Shown here one piece after another: positions 7,126 through 16,129 of a stretch of DNA of 64,000 nt. Each line of letters begins with the position of its first letter. The stretch's first letter is position 1. Source of the stretch: Zoogloeaceae bacterium (GTDB lineage: Bacteria; Pseudomonadota; Gammaproteobacteria; Burkholderiales; Rhodocyclaceae); NCBI GenBank assembly GCA_024235595.1, contig JACKMC010000003.1, positions 1 to 64,000 of the forward strand, given 5' to 3'. The notes under the pieces are model-generated. The model saw nothing but the letters and a program-made list of their open reading frames with translations. It was not told the origin of the DNA and made no database searches. The translations under genes were made by a program, and so were the position numbers.

Positions 7126-8049
7126 TCAACCCGGCTCAATGCCTTCGAGTACCGCAAGCACGCGCTTGCATCGCTCCGACAGGAATTCCCGCAGTGCTTT
7201 CACCACCGGGCTGATCTGACGACGGTCCGCACAGAGCAGGTTGAGTGGTACCGGTTCGCCCGTCCATTGGGCACAGAGTCGAACCAGCCGGCCGGCTGCG
7301 AGGTCTTCCGTCGCATCGAGCGCCGACTTGTAGGCAATGCCCTGGCCCGCCACCGCCCAGCGACGTGCCACCTCGCCATCGTCGGAGATGCGGTTGCCAG
7401 CGACCTGCACCGAGAGCTCCTGTCCACCGCGGAAGAAACGCCAGCGATCGTGGACATAGTCGCCGAGCAGGAAGCAAAGGCAGTTGTGTTCCGCGAGCTC
7501 TTCGGGCCTGCGCGGCATACCGTGGCGCTCGATGTAGGCCGGAGAGGCGCACAGGATGCGACGGTTTTCCGGGGCGACCGGCAGCGCGACGAGCGCGGAA
7601 TCGGGCAGGCTGCCATAGCGCAGCGCAAGGTCCACCGGTTGGCGATAGATATCCGCGGGACGGTCGCTGAACAACAGGCGCAGGGTGAGTTGGGGGTGTA
7701 GTGCGTGAAACTCGTCCAGCCACGGCAACAAGAGATTGCGTCCAAGGTCGGACGGCAGCGAGATCTGCAATACCCCGCGCAACGCCGCGCTGCCGGTAAG
7801 CGCAGCCTGTCGTCCATCGGCCAGCAATTGCATGGCTTGCCGACAGTGCTCCAGGAACACCCTGCCCTCGTCCGTGAGGCGCACGCTGCGTGTGGAGCGC
7901 AGAAAGAGTGGCACGCCTACTTCGGCTTCCAGCCGCTTCAAGGCCACGCTCGCCGCGGCCGGCGTGATGTCGAGGCGCCGCGCCGCGGCCGAAAGGCTGC
8001 CGCTGTCCGCGGTGTGGAGAAACAGCTCGAAATCCCTCAAGGTCTTCAT
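7126..8049 (-). CDS. LysR-family transcriptional regulator
   Basis: A 307-residue LysR protein with the N-terminal winged helix (SGSLSAAARRLDITPAAASV, about residues 17-36) and a C-terminal effector-binding domain of the subgroup that commonly sits divergent from oxidoreductase genes. The ATG at 8049 gives the usual MKTLRDFELFLH opening; an upstream in-frame start was rejected. It faces the alcohol dehydrogenase gene across 187 bases and probably controls it, but no ligand can be inferred. Confidence 0.88.
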   Translation of the reverse strand: MKTLRDFELFLHTADSGSLSAAARRLDITPAAASVALKRLEAEVGVPLFLRSTRSVRLTDEGRVFLEHCRQAMQLLADGRQAALTGSAALRGVLQISLPSDLGRNLLLPWLDEFHALHPQLTLRLLFSDRPADIYRQPVDLALRYGSLPDSALVALPVAPENRRILCASPAYIERHGMPRRPEELAEHNCLCFLLGDYVHDRWRFFRGGQELSVQVAGNRISDDGEVARRWAVAGQGIAYKSALDATEDLAAGRLVRLCAQWTGEPVPLNLLCADRRQISPVVKALREFLSERCKRVLAVLEGIEPG

Positions 8050-8236
8050 GATCGTGTTTGTGCCACAGCTTGAGGTGATTTTCAAACACTGATTGATAGA
8101 GAGTTGTCGATAGCGTGGTTTATTTACAGATCGAGTCGGCTCATCATTGTGTCAGTACCTTTCCCAGACATCCCTTCCGGGGCCTTGTGATGCAGCACGC
8201 GGCAACCGGATACTCAATTCGCTCAAGGACAACACC

Positions 8237-9253
8237 ATGAAAGCCGTCGCATATCAAACCCCCCTGCCGATCAGCGATCCTGCCTCGCTGCAGGACGTCG
8301 AACTGCCAGGCCCCATCGCCCACGGTCACGACCTCCTGGTCGAGGTCAAGGCGGTATCGGTGAACCCGGTCGATTACAAAGTGCGCGAGGGTCGGACGCC
8401 ACCCGAGGGCGAGTGGGGCGTAATCGGCTGGGATGCCGCGGGGGTCGTCCGTGCGGTCGGTTCGGATGTGACGCTTTTCCGGCCCGGCGATCGGGTCTGG
8501 TACGCCGGCGACATCAGCCGTGCCGGCAGCAACGCGGAACTGCAACTGGTCGATGAGCGCATCGTCGGCCGCATGCCCGAGAGCCTCGATTTCGCCCAGG
8601 CGGCCGCCCTTCCGCTGACCGCCATCACCGCCTGGGAGCTGCTTTTCGACCGCCTCGGCATGGCACCCGGCAAGCGCCCGCTTGACCAGCGCCTGCTCAT
8701 CATCGGTGCCGCCGGCGGGGTCGGTTCCATCCTTACCCAGCTTGCGCGAAGGTTGACCGCCGCAATCGTGATCGGTACTGCCTCGCGAGCGGAGACCAAG
8801 GCCTGGGTGAAGGATCACGGCGCGCATCATGTGATAGACCACGGCCTGCCGCTGACCGATGAACTCAAGCGTATCGGTCTCGAGAACGTGACCCACGTGG
8901 CCAGCCTCAACCACACCGAAACGCACTTCGCGCAGATCGTCGAGGTCATTGCACCCCAGGGCCGGCTCGCCATGATCGACGATCCCAAGGCGCCGCTCGA
9001 CCTGTTGCGGCTCAAGCCCAAGAGCGTTTCCGTGCACTGGGAGTTCATGTTTACCCGTTCGCTGTTCAAGACCGCGGACATGATCGCCCAGCACCACCTG
9101 CTCGACGAAGTCGCGGCGCTGGTCGATGCCGGCGTGATCCAGACCACCGTCGGGGAACACTTCGGCGCGATCAACGCGACCAACCTCAAGCGCGCCCACG
9201 CCCTGCTCGAATCCGGCAAGGCGCGCGGCAAGATCGTCCTCGAAGGCTTCTGA
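8237..9253 (+). CDS. Zinc-type alcohol dehydrogenase family / quinone oxidoreductase-like protein
   Basis: This 338-residue protein belongs to the medium-chain dehydrogenase/reductase superfamily: GroES-like N-terminal half (VDYKVREGRTPP, GWDAAGVV) and a Rossmann half with the nucleotide motif IIGAAGGVGSI. It lacks the catalytic and structural zinc cysteines, as expected for the quinone-oxidoreductase-like subgroup, so it probably uses NADPH to reduce quinones or enones. The ATG at 8237 gives MKAVAYQ, the standard opening. It diverges from a LysR gene and is followed 23 bases later by the broken nfsB. Confidence 0.87.
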   Translation: MKAVAYQTPLPISDPASLQDVELPGPIAHGHDLLVEVKAVSVNPVDYKVREGRTPPEGEWGVIGWDAAGVVRAVGSDVTLFRPGDRVWYAGDISRAGSNAELQLVDERIVGRMPESLDFAQAAALPLTAITAWELLFDRLGMAPGKRPLDQRLLIIGAAGGVGSILTQLARRLTAAIVIGTASRAETKAWVKDHGAHHVIDHGLPLTDELKRIGLENVTHVASLNHTETHFAQIVEVIAPQGRLAMIDDPKAPLDLLRLKPKSVSVHWEFMFTRSLFKTADMIAQHHLLDEVAALVDAGVIQTTVGEHFGAINATNLKRAHALLESGKARGKIVLEGF

Positions 9254-9276
9254 TCCCGCAAAGGGAATCCCACACC

Positions 9277-9918
9277 ATGACCATCTCGCGACCACCCGCT
9301 ACACCACCAAGGCCTTCGATGCGCGGCGCAAGATACCTGCCGTGACTTTCGCCCAACTCGAGACTCTGCTGCGCCACGCACCCTCGTCGGTGAATTCCCA
9401 GCCCTGGCACTTCGTCATCGCCAGCAGTGAAGAGGGCAAGGCGCCCGCGCGCCACCCAGCCTGCCTACGGCTACAACGAGGCGAAGATCCTGAACGCATC
9501 GCATGTAATCGTCTTCTGCGCCCGTACCGCAGTGGACGATCAGCACCTCGCTGCGGTGCTCGAGCAGGAAGACCGTGACGCACGCTTTGCCACCGTAGAA
9601 GCAAAGGCCGGGCAACACAGGAGCCGCAGCTTCTATGTGGGCTTGCATCGCTTCGACGCCAAGGACACCCAGCACTGGCTGGAGAAGCAGGTCTACCTGG
9701 CTCTGGGCGCCCTGCTGCTCGGCGCAGCCTCGCTCGAGATCGACGTCTGCCCGATGGAGGGCTTCGATGCGAAGACCCTCGACGAGGCCCTCGAGCTGCG
9801 AGCCAAGGGCCTCACCAGCCCGGTGCTTGCCAGCCTCGGCTACCACAGCGAGATGGATTTCAACGCCCTGCTCCCCAAGTCACGCCTTCCTGCCGAGACC
9901 GTGATCAGCCATATCTGA
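9277..9918 (+). pseudogene. nfsB: NfsB-like nitroreductase gene with two frameshifts
   Basis: The sequence encodes an oxygen-insensitive NAD(P)H nitroreductase resembling E. coli NfsB, but in three pieces. An ATG at 9277 opens MTIS, then the frame shifts between about 9286 and 9300, where RYTTKAFDARRKIP and SSVNSQPWHFVIASSEEGKA continue in another frame. It shifts back near 9440, and NASHVIVFCARTA through LLPKSRLP ends at 9918. The two shifts compensate each other. Each segment aligns end to end with the family, so decay is recent, or these are sequencing errors. The first shift could be a short deletion between repeated ATCTC. Confidence 0.82.
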
Positions 9919-10146
9919 TTTCATCGGAGACTTACCCGCGGGCGCTGCGGTTGCCGGAACACAGCTCGACCGATCGCCTCGGGCAAGGGCAAGACGCCAC
10001 GTCATCTCCTCGGCCGAGGTGGCGCGCTTGGCATCGACGGCTTGGAGATCGCTTCGCGCTTGCCGCCGGGCGGGCAGCGGGAGGCGTGGCGTACGCCCAG
10101 ACCTTCGTACCCGGGCCGCTGGCGGCGCCGAGTGCGGGGGGCATGT

Positions 10147-11526
10147 TCAGGCTTCGTCGGCGAGCTCGCGAACGCGCGACAAGGCCTCGTCCAGACGCTC
10201 GACGGCGAGCACGCGCAGGCCGGCAATATCCTGCTTCGGTGCGTTCGCGGCCGGAATGAGGACGGTATCGAAGCCCAGCTTGGCGGCTTCCCGCAGGCGC
10301 TCCTGGCCACGTGGCGCGGGGCGGATCTCGCCCGCAAGGCCAATCTCGCCAAAGGCGGCGAGGCGGCGCGGCAGCGGCTCGCTGCGCAGCGAGGAGACGA
10401 TGGCGAGCAGCACCGGCAGGTCGGCCGCCGGTTCGGTGATCTTGACACCCCCGACCGCATTCACGAACACGTCCTGGTCGAAGCACACTACGCCCGCGTG
10501 CCGGTGCAGCACGGCCAGCAACATGGCGAGCCGGTTCTGTTCGAGACCGACCGACAGGCGCCGTGGGCTCGGGCTGTGCGCGGAATCGACGAGGGCCTGG
10601 ATCTCCACCAGCAGGGGCCGGGTTCCTTCCTGGGTCACGAGGATGCAGGAGCCGGAAACCTGTTGCGAGTGCTGGGAGAGAAAGATCGCCGAGGGATTGC
10701 TCACGCCGCGCAGGCCGCGGTCCGTCATGGCGAAGACACCAAGCTCGTTTACCGCGCCAAAGCGGTTCTTGAAGGCTCGCACCAGGCGGAAGGTGGAGTG
10801 GGTATCGCCCTCGAAGTAAAGCACTGTGTCGACGATGTGCTCGAGCACCCTGGGACCCGCAAGTGAGCCGTCCTTGGTGACATGGCCGACCATGATCAAG
10901 GTGACCCCTTGCTGTTTCGCATGCCGGGTAAGCTGGGCGGCGCATTCGCGCACCTGTCCGACCGAGCCGGGTGCGGACTGCAAGGTTTCGGAGTAGACGG
11001 TCTGGATCGAATCGATCACCGCGACCCTGGGTTTCGATTGCGTGAGCACCGCGAGAATCCGTTCGAGACTGATCTCCGGAAGGATCTGCAAGTCACCGGG
11101 GGTGAGCTGGAGCCGCTGTGCGCGCAGCGCCACCTGTTCGGCCGATTCCTCTCCGGTGACATACAGCGCCGGCAGCCTTGCCGCGAGGACGCTGAGGGCC
11201 TGCAGCAACAGGGTCGACTTGCCGATGCCCGGGTCGCCGCCGATGAGGACCACCCCACCTGGCACCAGTCCGCCGCCGAGGACGCGGTCGAACTCCTCGA
11301 TGCCACTGGGTATGCGCGGCGACTCCCGCGGTTGGATCTCGGCGAGCACACGCGGTCCGCTCGACGTACCGGCGATCGAGGCGTAACGGTGTCGGACGGC
11401 GCCGCCCTGCTCCGCCGGCCCCTCGACCAGGGTGTTCCAGGCATCGCAGCTCGGACACTGGCCCTGCCAGCGCGGTGTCTGCCCACCGCACTCGGAGCAG
11501 GTAAAGACCGATTTCGCCTTCGCCAT
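10147..11526 (-). CDS. radA: DNA repair protein RadA
   Basis: RadA (Sms) is a RecA-related ATPase that promotes branch migration in recombinational repair. The 459-residue protein has the full layout: a C4 zinc finger (CSECG and CPSC, residues 10-27), Walker A (GGDPGIGKST, about residue 97), the RadA-specific KNRFG motif (about residue 255) and the C-terminal Lon-protease-like domain. Length equals the usual 450-460. Its ATG overlaps the stop of the upstream LysR gene by one base, so the two are probably cotranscribed. The 228 bases between its stop and nfsB hold no gene I can support. Confidence 0.96.
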   Translation of the reverse strand: MAKAKSVFTCSECGGQTPRWQGQCPSCDAWNTLVEGPAEQGGAVRHRYASIAGTSSGPRVLAEIQPRESPRIPSGIEEFDRVLGGGLVPGGVVLIGGDPGIGKSTLLLQALSVLAARLPALYVTGEESAEQVALRAQRLQLTPGDLQILPEISLERILAVLTQSKPRVAVIDSIQTVYSETLQSAPGSVGQVRECAAQLTRHAKQQGVTLIMVGHVTKDGSLAGPRVLEHIVDTVLYFEGDTHSTFRLVRAFKNRFGAVNELGVFAMTDRGLRGVSNPSAIFLSQHSQQVSGSCILVTQEGTRPLLVEIQALVDSAHSPSPRRLSVGLEQNRLAMLLAVLHRHAGVVCFDQDVFVNAVGGVKITEPAADLPVLLAIVSSLRSEPLPRRLAAFGEIGLAGEIRPAPRGQERLREAAKLGFDTVLIPAANAPKQDIAGLRVLAVERLDEALSRVRELADEA

Positions 11527-12464
11527 CAGGGCTTCAGCGCTGCTGCCGTTCTCTTCTCGAGTTCGACGCCGAGCTGCTGCATGGTCTCTGTCGCGAAATC
11601 GGCAAAGGTGACGATCAGGCGCGAGCGGAAGCGGTCCTTCGGAAAGATCACCTCGAGCGGGGTATGGAGCGGCGGATCGAGCGGCACTGCAGCGAGCAGG
11701 TTCTCGCTCAGGTCGCGCTGGATCGCGGCCCGCGAGGCGATGCCGAAACCGACCCCATCGCGGGCCAGGTGCTTTACCGCCGCGAGGCTGCCGAGCTCGG
11801 CAGCCACGGTCAGGTCTTCCTGGCTGAATCCGGCTGCCTCGAAGTAGCTCTCGGCGAGATCCCGAATCGCGTTGCCGGGCTCGCGGGTTATGAACGGGTA
11901 CTCGGCGATGGTCTGGGCGTCGAGCCGGCTGTGCTTCGCCAGCGGGTGCGTCGGCTGGCAGATCACGAGGAGTTCATCCCTGCCGGCAGTGCGGCGTTCA
12001 AGCGTGGGGTTCTCGGTGACGATTTCGATGAGGCCCAGGTCAAGCTCCCGATCCGCGACCTTGCCTTCGATGTAGGCGGAGTTTCCGACCATTACCCGCG
12101 GAATCACCCGCGGATAGAGGCGCTTGAATTCCTCGAGCAGGTGCGGAAGCCAGTAGGCCGCGATGGTGGTGCTGGTGCCGATGTTGAGCGTGCCTGCGAG
12201 TTCGTCGGTGAGCTCCGAGACACGGGATTCGAGCTCCTCGTTGAGGGCGAGGATTCGCTCCGCGTAATCGAACACGATCTCGCCCGCCGGGGTAAGCCCA
12301 AGCTTGCCATGGCCGCGCTCCAGCAGCCTGGTGTCGAAATGTTCCTCGAGCTGCTTGATCTGGAAGGTCACCGCCGGCTGCGTCATGAAAAGCCGCTCAG
12401 CGGCGCGGGTGAAGGAGCCGTGTTTCACCACTGCATGAAACACCTGGAGTCTGCGGTCTGCCAT
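11526..12464 (-). CDS. LysR-family regulator (CbbR/CysL-like)
   Basis: A 312-residue LysR regulator with the helix-turn-helix at residues 16-37 (GSFTRAAERLFMTQPAVTFQ) followed by a CbbR/CysL-like C-terminal domain (TSTTIAAYWLPHLLEEFK). Members of this group regulate carbon fixation, sulfur or nitrogen genes, but the target here is not evident. It runs divergently from lplT, with 192 bases between, and reads into radA with a one-base overlap. No upstream gene gives a hint of its regulon. Confidence 0.87.
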   Translation of the reverse strand: MADRRLQVFHAVVKHGSFTRAAERLFMTQPAVTFQIKQLEEHFDTRLLERGHGKLGLTPAGEIVFDYAERILALNEELESRVSELTDELAGTLNIGTSTTIAAYWLPHLLEEFKRLYPRVIPRVMVGNSAYIEGKVADRELDLGLIEIVTENPTLERRTAGRDELLVICQPTHPLAKHSRLDAQTIAEYPFITREPGNAIRDLAESYFEAAGFSQEDLTVAAELGSLAAVKHLARDGVGFGIASRAAIQRDLSENLLAAVPLDPPLHTPLEVIFPKDRFRSRLIVTFADFATETMQQLGVELEKRTAAALKP

Positions 12465-12656
12465 GTCTATCCGAATAAGTTTGCTTTATGAATGAGATTG
12501 CACCACAAATTCCGCTCGCGGCCCATCCTCCTTGCAGACTTTTTACACGTTTGCGCACCAGAACTGCACCGGGCTTGTGCTACTTCAACAACGCCGAACC
12601 GGTCTTCGTGTTATAAACCGCGCTTCTGCAACCGCTCGACGGCCCAAACCCACGCA

Positions 12657-13907
12657 ATGCCGCTCGGTTTCTACATCATCATGGCCGCGCAGTTCTTCTC
12701 CGCGCTGGCAGACAATGCGCTGCTGATCGCGGCAATCGCATTGCTTCGAGACCTTCAGGCACCGGCGGAATACGAACCGCTCTTGAAACTTTTCTTCACC
12801 GTCTCTTACGTGGCGCTGGCCGCTTTCGTGGGGGCTTTTGCAGACTCGATGCCGAAATGGCGGGTGATGCTGATCAGCAACACGATCAAGATCGGCGGCT
12901 GCCTGATGATGTTTCTCGGCGCCCACCCGCTGTTCGCCTATGCAGTGGTGGGCCTCGGTGCGGCGGCCTACTCGCCGGCCAAGTACGGCATTCTTACCGA
13001 GTACCTGCCACACCGCCTGCTGGTGGTCGCCAACGGATGGATCGAGGGCCTGACGGTCGGCGCGATCATTCTCGGAACGATGCTGGGCGGCGCACTCATC
13101 CAGCCAGCCTGGATCGACCCCTTGGTAGCGCTGGGAATTCCGCTGGTCGACACCCGGTTCGAATTCAGCGTGGCGGTCGTGGGGGTGATCTACCTGATCG
13201 CCGCCGCCTTCAATTTCTACATTCCGGACACCGGCGTCGACCACAAGGTGCTCAAGTCCAATCCGATCTATCTGTTCCATGACTTCAACCACTGCCTGCG
13301 CCTGCTCTGGCGCGACAAGCTGGGGCAGATCTCACTTGCCGTGACGACCCTGTTCTGGGGTGCCGGCGCGACCTTGCAGTTCATCGTCATCAAGTGGGCA
13401 GAGCATGCGCTGCGGCTCGATCTTGCCGAAGCATCGATGCTCCAGGGCGTGGTCGCGGTGGGCGTCGCGGTCGGCGCGATACTTGCGGCACGCGTGGTCA
13501 CGCTCAGGAATTCGGTACGGGTCATCCCTATCGGCATCGCCATGGGCGTGGTCGTACTGTTGATGACCCTGGTCACCAATACCGCATTCGCAATGGTGCT
13601 GATGGTGCTGATCGGGGCGCTGGCCGGATTCTTCGTGGTACCGATGAACGCGCTGCTGCAGCATCGCGGCCACATCCTCATGGGGGCCGGCCATTCGATT
13701 GCGGTGCAGAACTTCAACGAGAACCTGTCGATCCTGATCATGACGGGTCTCTACGCGCTGCTGATCGCGTCCGGACTCGCGGTGAACGTGGTGATCGTCG
13801 CGTTCGGCCTCTTCGTCGCGGTCACGATGTTCGTCATCAAGCGTCTGCACGAAGCGAACCAGCGCGAGTTCGACTCGCTTCGACTGCTGGAAGACATCAA
13901 GCACTGA
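12657..13907 (+). CDS. lplT: Lysophospholipid transporter LplT
   Basis: A major-facilitator protein of 416 residues with about 12 hydrophobic segments, opening MPLGFYIIMAAQFFSALADN, which is characteristic of LplT. LplT flips lysophospholipids across the inner membrane for re-acylation, normally by Aas; no aas gene is in this window. The ATG at 12657 matches the family start; the upstream in-frame extension has no hydrophobic or conserved character. It is monocistronic here, convergent with the TPM genes. Confidence 0.9.
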   Translation: MPLGFYIIMAAQFFSALADNALLIAAIALLRDLQAPAEYEPLLKLFFTVSYVALAAFVGAFADSMPKWRVMLISNTIKIGGCLMMFLGAHPLFAYAVVGLGAAAYSPAKYGILTEYLPHRLLVVANGWIEGLTVGAIILGTMLGGALIQPAWIDPLVALGIPLVDTRFEFSVAVVGVIYLIAAAFNFYIPDTGVDHKVLKSNPIYLFHDFNHCLRLLWRDKLGQISLAVTTLFWGAGATLQFIVIKWAEHALRLDLAEASMLQGVVAVGVAVGAILAARVVTLRNSVRVIPIGIAMGVVVLLMTLVTNTAFAMVLMVLIGALAGFFVVPMNALLQHRGHILMGAGHSIAVQNFNENLSILIMTGLYALLIASGLAVNVVIVAFGLFVAVTMFVIKRLHEANQREFDSLRLLEDIKH

Positions 13908-13948
13908 CTGCGCTTCGAGCGCTGTCGTGCGCGATCGAAAAATACCGC

Positions 13949-14452
13949 CTAGAGCAGCAGGGGCCGGTCCGGCAGTTCGTTCGGATTGCGCGGATAGCTG
14001 GGGAAGTGCTTGCGCAGGATTTCTCCCGCCATGCGCACCGCCATGATCGAGCCTTCGGCATAATCACCACGGGCGAAGGCGGCTTCCATCTTGCGGCAGA
14101 TCGCGTCCCACTCTTGCTGATCGACCTTGGCTGCGATGCCGCGGTCGACGATGATCTCCACGCGTCGATCCACCAACTGGACGAATATCAGCACCCCGCT
14201 GTTCTCCTCGGTGTCCCAGACGCCGAGCTGCGCGAAGGCATCGAGTGCGCGCTGATGAGCGGTCACGCCAGCGAGCAGCTCGCGGGTCTCGATCACCGAT
14301 TCGACGGCAAAACGTATTTCTCCCCGATGCTCGAGTTCGGACTCCGCGATCGCCTTCTCGATCGCATCGAGCACGTCCGGCCGGAAATGCCGCCGCGCGA
14401 GCCAGTCCGGCGTGATCAGATGTGCGAAAACCCGCTTCCATTTGCTTACCAT
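13949..14452 (-). CDS. TPM-domain protein, short paralogue
   Basis: This 167-residue protein carries a TPM domain (LDAIEKAIAESE, GVLIFVQLVDRRVEIIVDRG) but lacks the signal peptide and glycine-rich tail of its neighbour. TPM domains occur in membrane-associated proteins of uncertain role, some linked to phosphatase activity or photosystem repair in plants. The ATG at 14452 overlaps the upstream TPM gene by seven bases, so the two are coupled, and lemA lies just before. The start upstream in frame would extend into the glycine-rich coding tail and was rejected. Confidence 0.82.
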   Translation of the reverse strand: MVSKWKRVFAHLITPDWLARRHFRPDVLDAIEKAIAESELEHRGEIRFAVESVIETRELLAGVTAHQRALDAFAQLGVWDTEENSGVLIFVQLVDRRVEIIVDRGIAAKVDQQEWDAICRKMEAAFARGDYAEGSIMAVRMAGEILRKHFPSYPRNPNELPDRPLLL

Positions 14453-15369
14453 CCGCCCGACGCCCCTCCTCCACCGAATCCACCGCCGCCACCCGACCAG
14501 CCACCCGAACCGCCGCCCATCGATCCGCCGCCGCCCCCACCGCCAATCCATGGACCGCCTCGTCCGCGCGAACCTGATGCACCGGCACTGCTGCCCATCG
14601 AGAGGATGAAGATCAGCGAGAGCACCCCGGCAATCACGGCGGCGAGCAATGTTCCGGTAACAAGCCAGGCTGCGCCACCGACCAGCCCCGCGGACACCGT
14701 CGAGCCGAGCAGGCGACCGAACATCGCCTTTAGCATGGTGCCTAGAAATATGCTTGCAACCATTCCCACCACGAAGAGCTCTTCGATGTCGACCGAACCC
14801 CCGCCCGCACGGCCTCGGGACGACGATGGCGGTGGCAGCTCCTCGCCCTGGATCAGCCGCCCGATCGAATCGATCGCGGCCGTGATGCCGCCCGCGAAAT
14901 CGCCCCGCTTGAAGGCCGGGGTCATCTGCTCGGCGATGATGCGCTTGGCGATCGCATCGGGAATCGCACCTTCCAGCCCCCGCCCCACTTCGATACGCAT
15001 GCGCCGATCGTCGAGCGCCACCAGGATCAGGACGCCGTCGTCGACATCCTTGCGGCCCAGCTTCCAGGCATCCGCAACCCTGATCGCGTAGGCCTCGATC
15101 GGCTCCGGCAAGGTCGTGCCGACGACCAGGACCGCGACCTGGCTGCCGCTTTCCGCTTCAATCGCCTCGAGGCGCGCGGCCAGTGCGCTTCGCTCTCCCT
15201 CCGCCAGCGCGCCCGCGACATCCGTCACCCGTTCGTGAAGTTCCGGGATCGGTTGCAACTGCTGTGCAAGGGCAAGACCGACGCACATGCAGAACAATGC
15301 GCAGGCAAGCCACACCGGACGGCCCCATGCTGCGATGGTCGAGCGCTTCCCGCGGCAAGTCAGGAACAT
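14446..15369 (-). CDS. YgcG-family TPM-domain membrane protein
   Basis: A 307-residue exported protein: signal peptide at about residues 15-36 (ending ALAQQ), a TPM domain (about 45-170, with DDGVLILVALDDRRMRIEVG), two hydrophobic spans near residues 200-265 and a long glycine/serine-rich tail ending SGGW. This is the YgcG layout, usually found beside LemA as here. The pair is widespread and envelope-associated, but the biochemical role is unknown. It starts 10 bases after lemA and overlaps the short TPM gene. Confidence 0.88.
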   Translation of the reverse strand: MFLTCRGKRSTIAAWGRPVWLACALFCMCVGLALAQQLQPIPELHERVTDVAGALAEGERSALAARLEAIEAESGSQVAVLVVGTTLPEPIEAYAIRVADAWKLGRKDVDDGVLILVALDDRRMRIEVGRGLEGAIPDAIAKRIIAEQMTPAFKRGDFAGGITAAIDSIGRLIQGEELPPPSSSRGRAGGGSVDIEELFVVGMVASIFLGTMLKAMFGRLLGSTVSAGLVGGAAWLVTGTLLAAVIAGVLSLIFILSMGSSAGASGSRGRGGPWIGGGGGGGSMGGGSGGWSGGGGGFGGGGASGGW

Positions 15370-15379
15370 CGGCCGTCGA

Positions 15380-15991
15380 TCAACGTGCAGCCGGCGTGGG
15401 CGTGCCGCCGAAATCGACTTTCGGCGGTTCGCTGATGGCCTGCTCGTTGTCGACGCTGAAATTCGCCTTTGGCGTGTAGCCGAAGATCATCGCGGTGAGG
15501 TTGTTGGGGAAGGTCCGGACGCCGATGTTGTATGTTTCAACTGCCTTCACATAGCGTCCGCGGGCAACGGTGATTCTGTTCTCCGTGCCTTCGAGCTGTG
15601 CCTGAAGGTCGCGAAAATTCGCATCCGCCTTGAGGTTGGGATAGTTCTCCGCAACCACCAGCAGCCGCGACAGCGCACTGGTGAGTTGTCCCTGTGCTTG
15701 TTGAAACCTGGCGAGGGCTTCCGGGTCGTTAAGCAGCTCCGGGGTGACCTGCATGCTGCCGACTCTCGAGCGGGCTTCCGTCACCTGGGTCAGGACCTCG
15801 CGCTCGTGGGAGGCATAGCCTTGCACGACCTGTACCAGGTTGGGGATGAGGTCGGCACGGCGCTTGTACTGGTTGAGAACTTCCGCCCAGGCGGATTTGA
15901 CCTGTTCGTCATTGACCTGGATCTGGTTGTAGCCGCAGCCGCCCAGCAAGGTCGAAAGGACGACGAGCACTGCCCAAAATCTGAAACGCAT
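15380..15991 (-). CDS. lemA: LemA-family lipoprotein
   Basis: A 203-residue LemA protein: N-terminal lipoprotein signal with lipobox LLGGC (Cys 19), then the helical LemA domain starting WAEVLNQYKRRADLIPNLVQ and ending in the conserved NIGVRTFPNNLTAMIFGY. The family is inner-membrane anchored with a helical bundle; molecular function is unknown. It leads the three-gene unit lemA, ygcG-like, TPM-like, with 10 bases and a 7-base overlap between genes. Confidence 0.92.
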   Translation of the reverse strand: MRFRFWAVLVVLSTLLGGCGYNQIQVNDEQVKSAWAEVLNQYKRRADLIPNLVQVVQGYASHEREVLTQVTEARSRVGSMQVTPELLNDPEALARFQQAQGQLTSALSRLLVVAENYPNLKADANFRDLQAQLEGTENRITVARGRYVKAVETYNIGVRTFPNNLTAMIFGYTPKANFSVDNEQAISEPPKVDFGGTPTPAAR

Positions 15992-16129
15992 GATGAATCC
16001 TCGAATTGATGACGATCTTGTCGCCCACGATGCCTGGGCCTCGGACGATTGTAGGCGCGAGTCCAGGGAATACGCCCGTTTGGGCTGTAAAAAATCATTC
16101 CAAGCGGATGGCGCGGGCCGCCCAGCCGA

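Noticed and set aside
9932..10945. Minus-strand frame running from radA into the gap toward nfsB
   Set aside because: It is an alternative frame of radA with Arg/Pro-rich composition; the gap 9919-10146 shows no gene.
13394..15091. 565-residue + strand frame spanning lplT and the TPM genes
   Set aside because: It crosses three supported genes in other frames and its proline-rich part is the complement of the glycine-rich YgcG tail.
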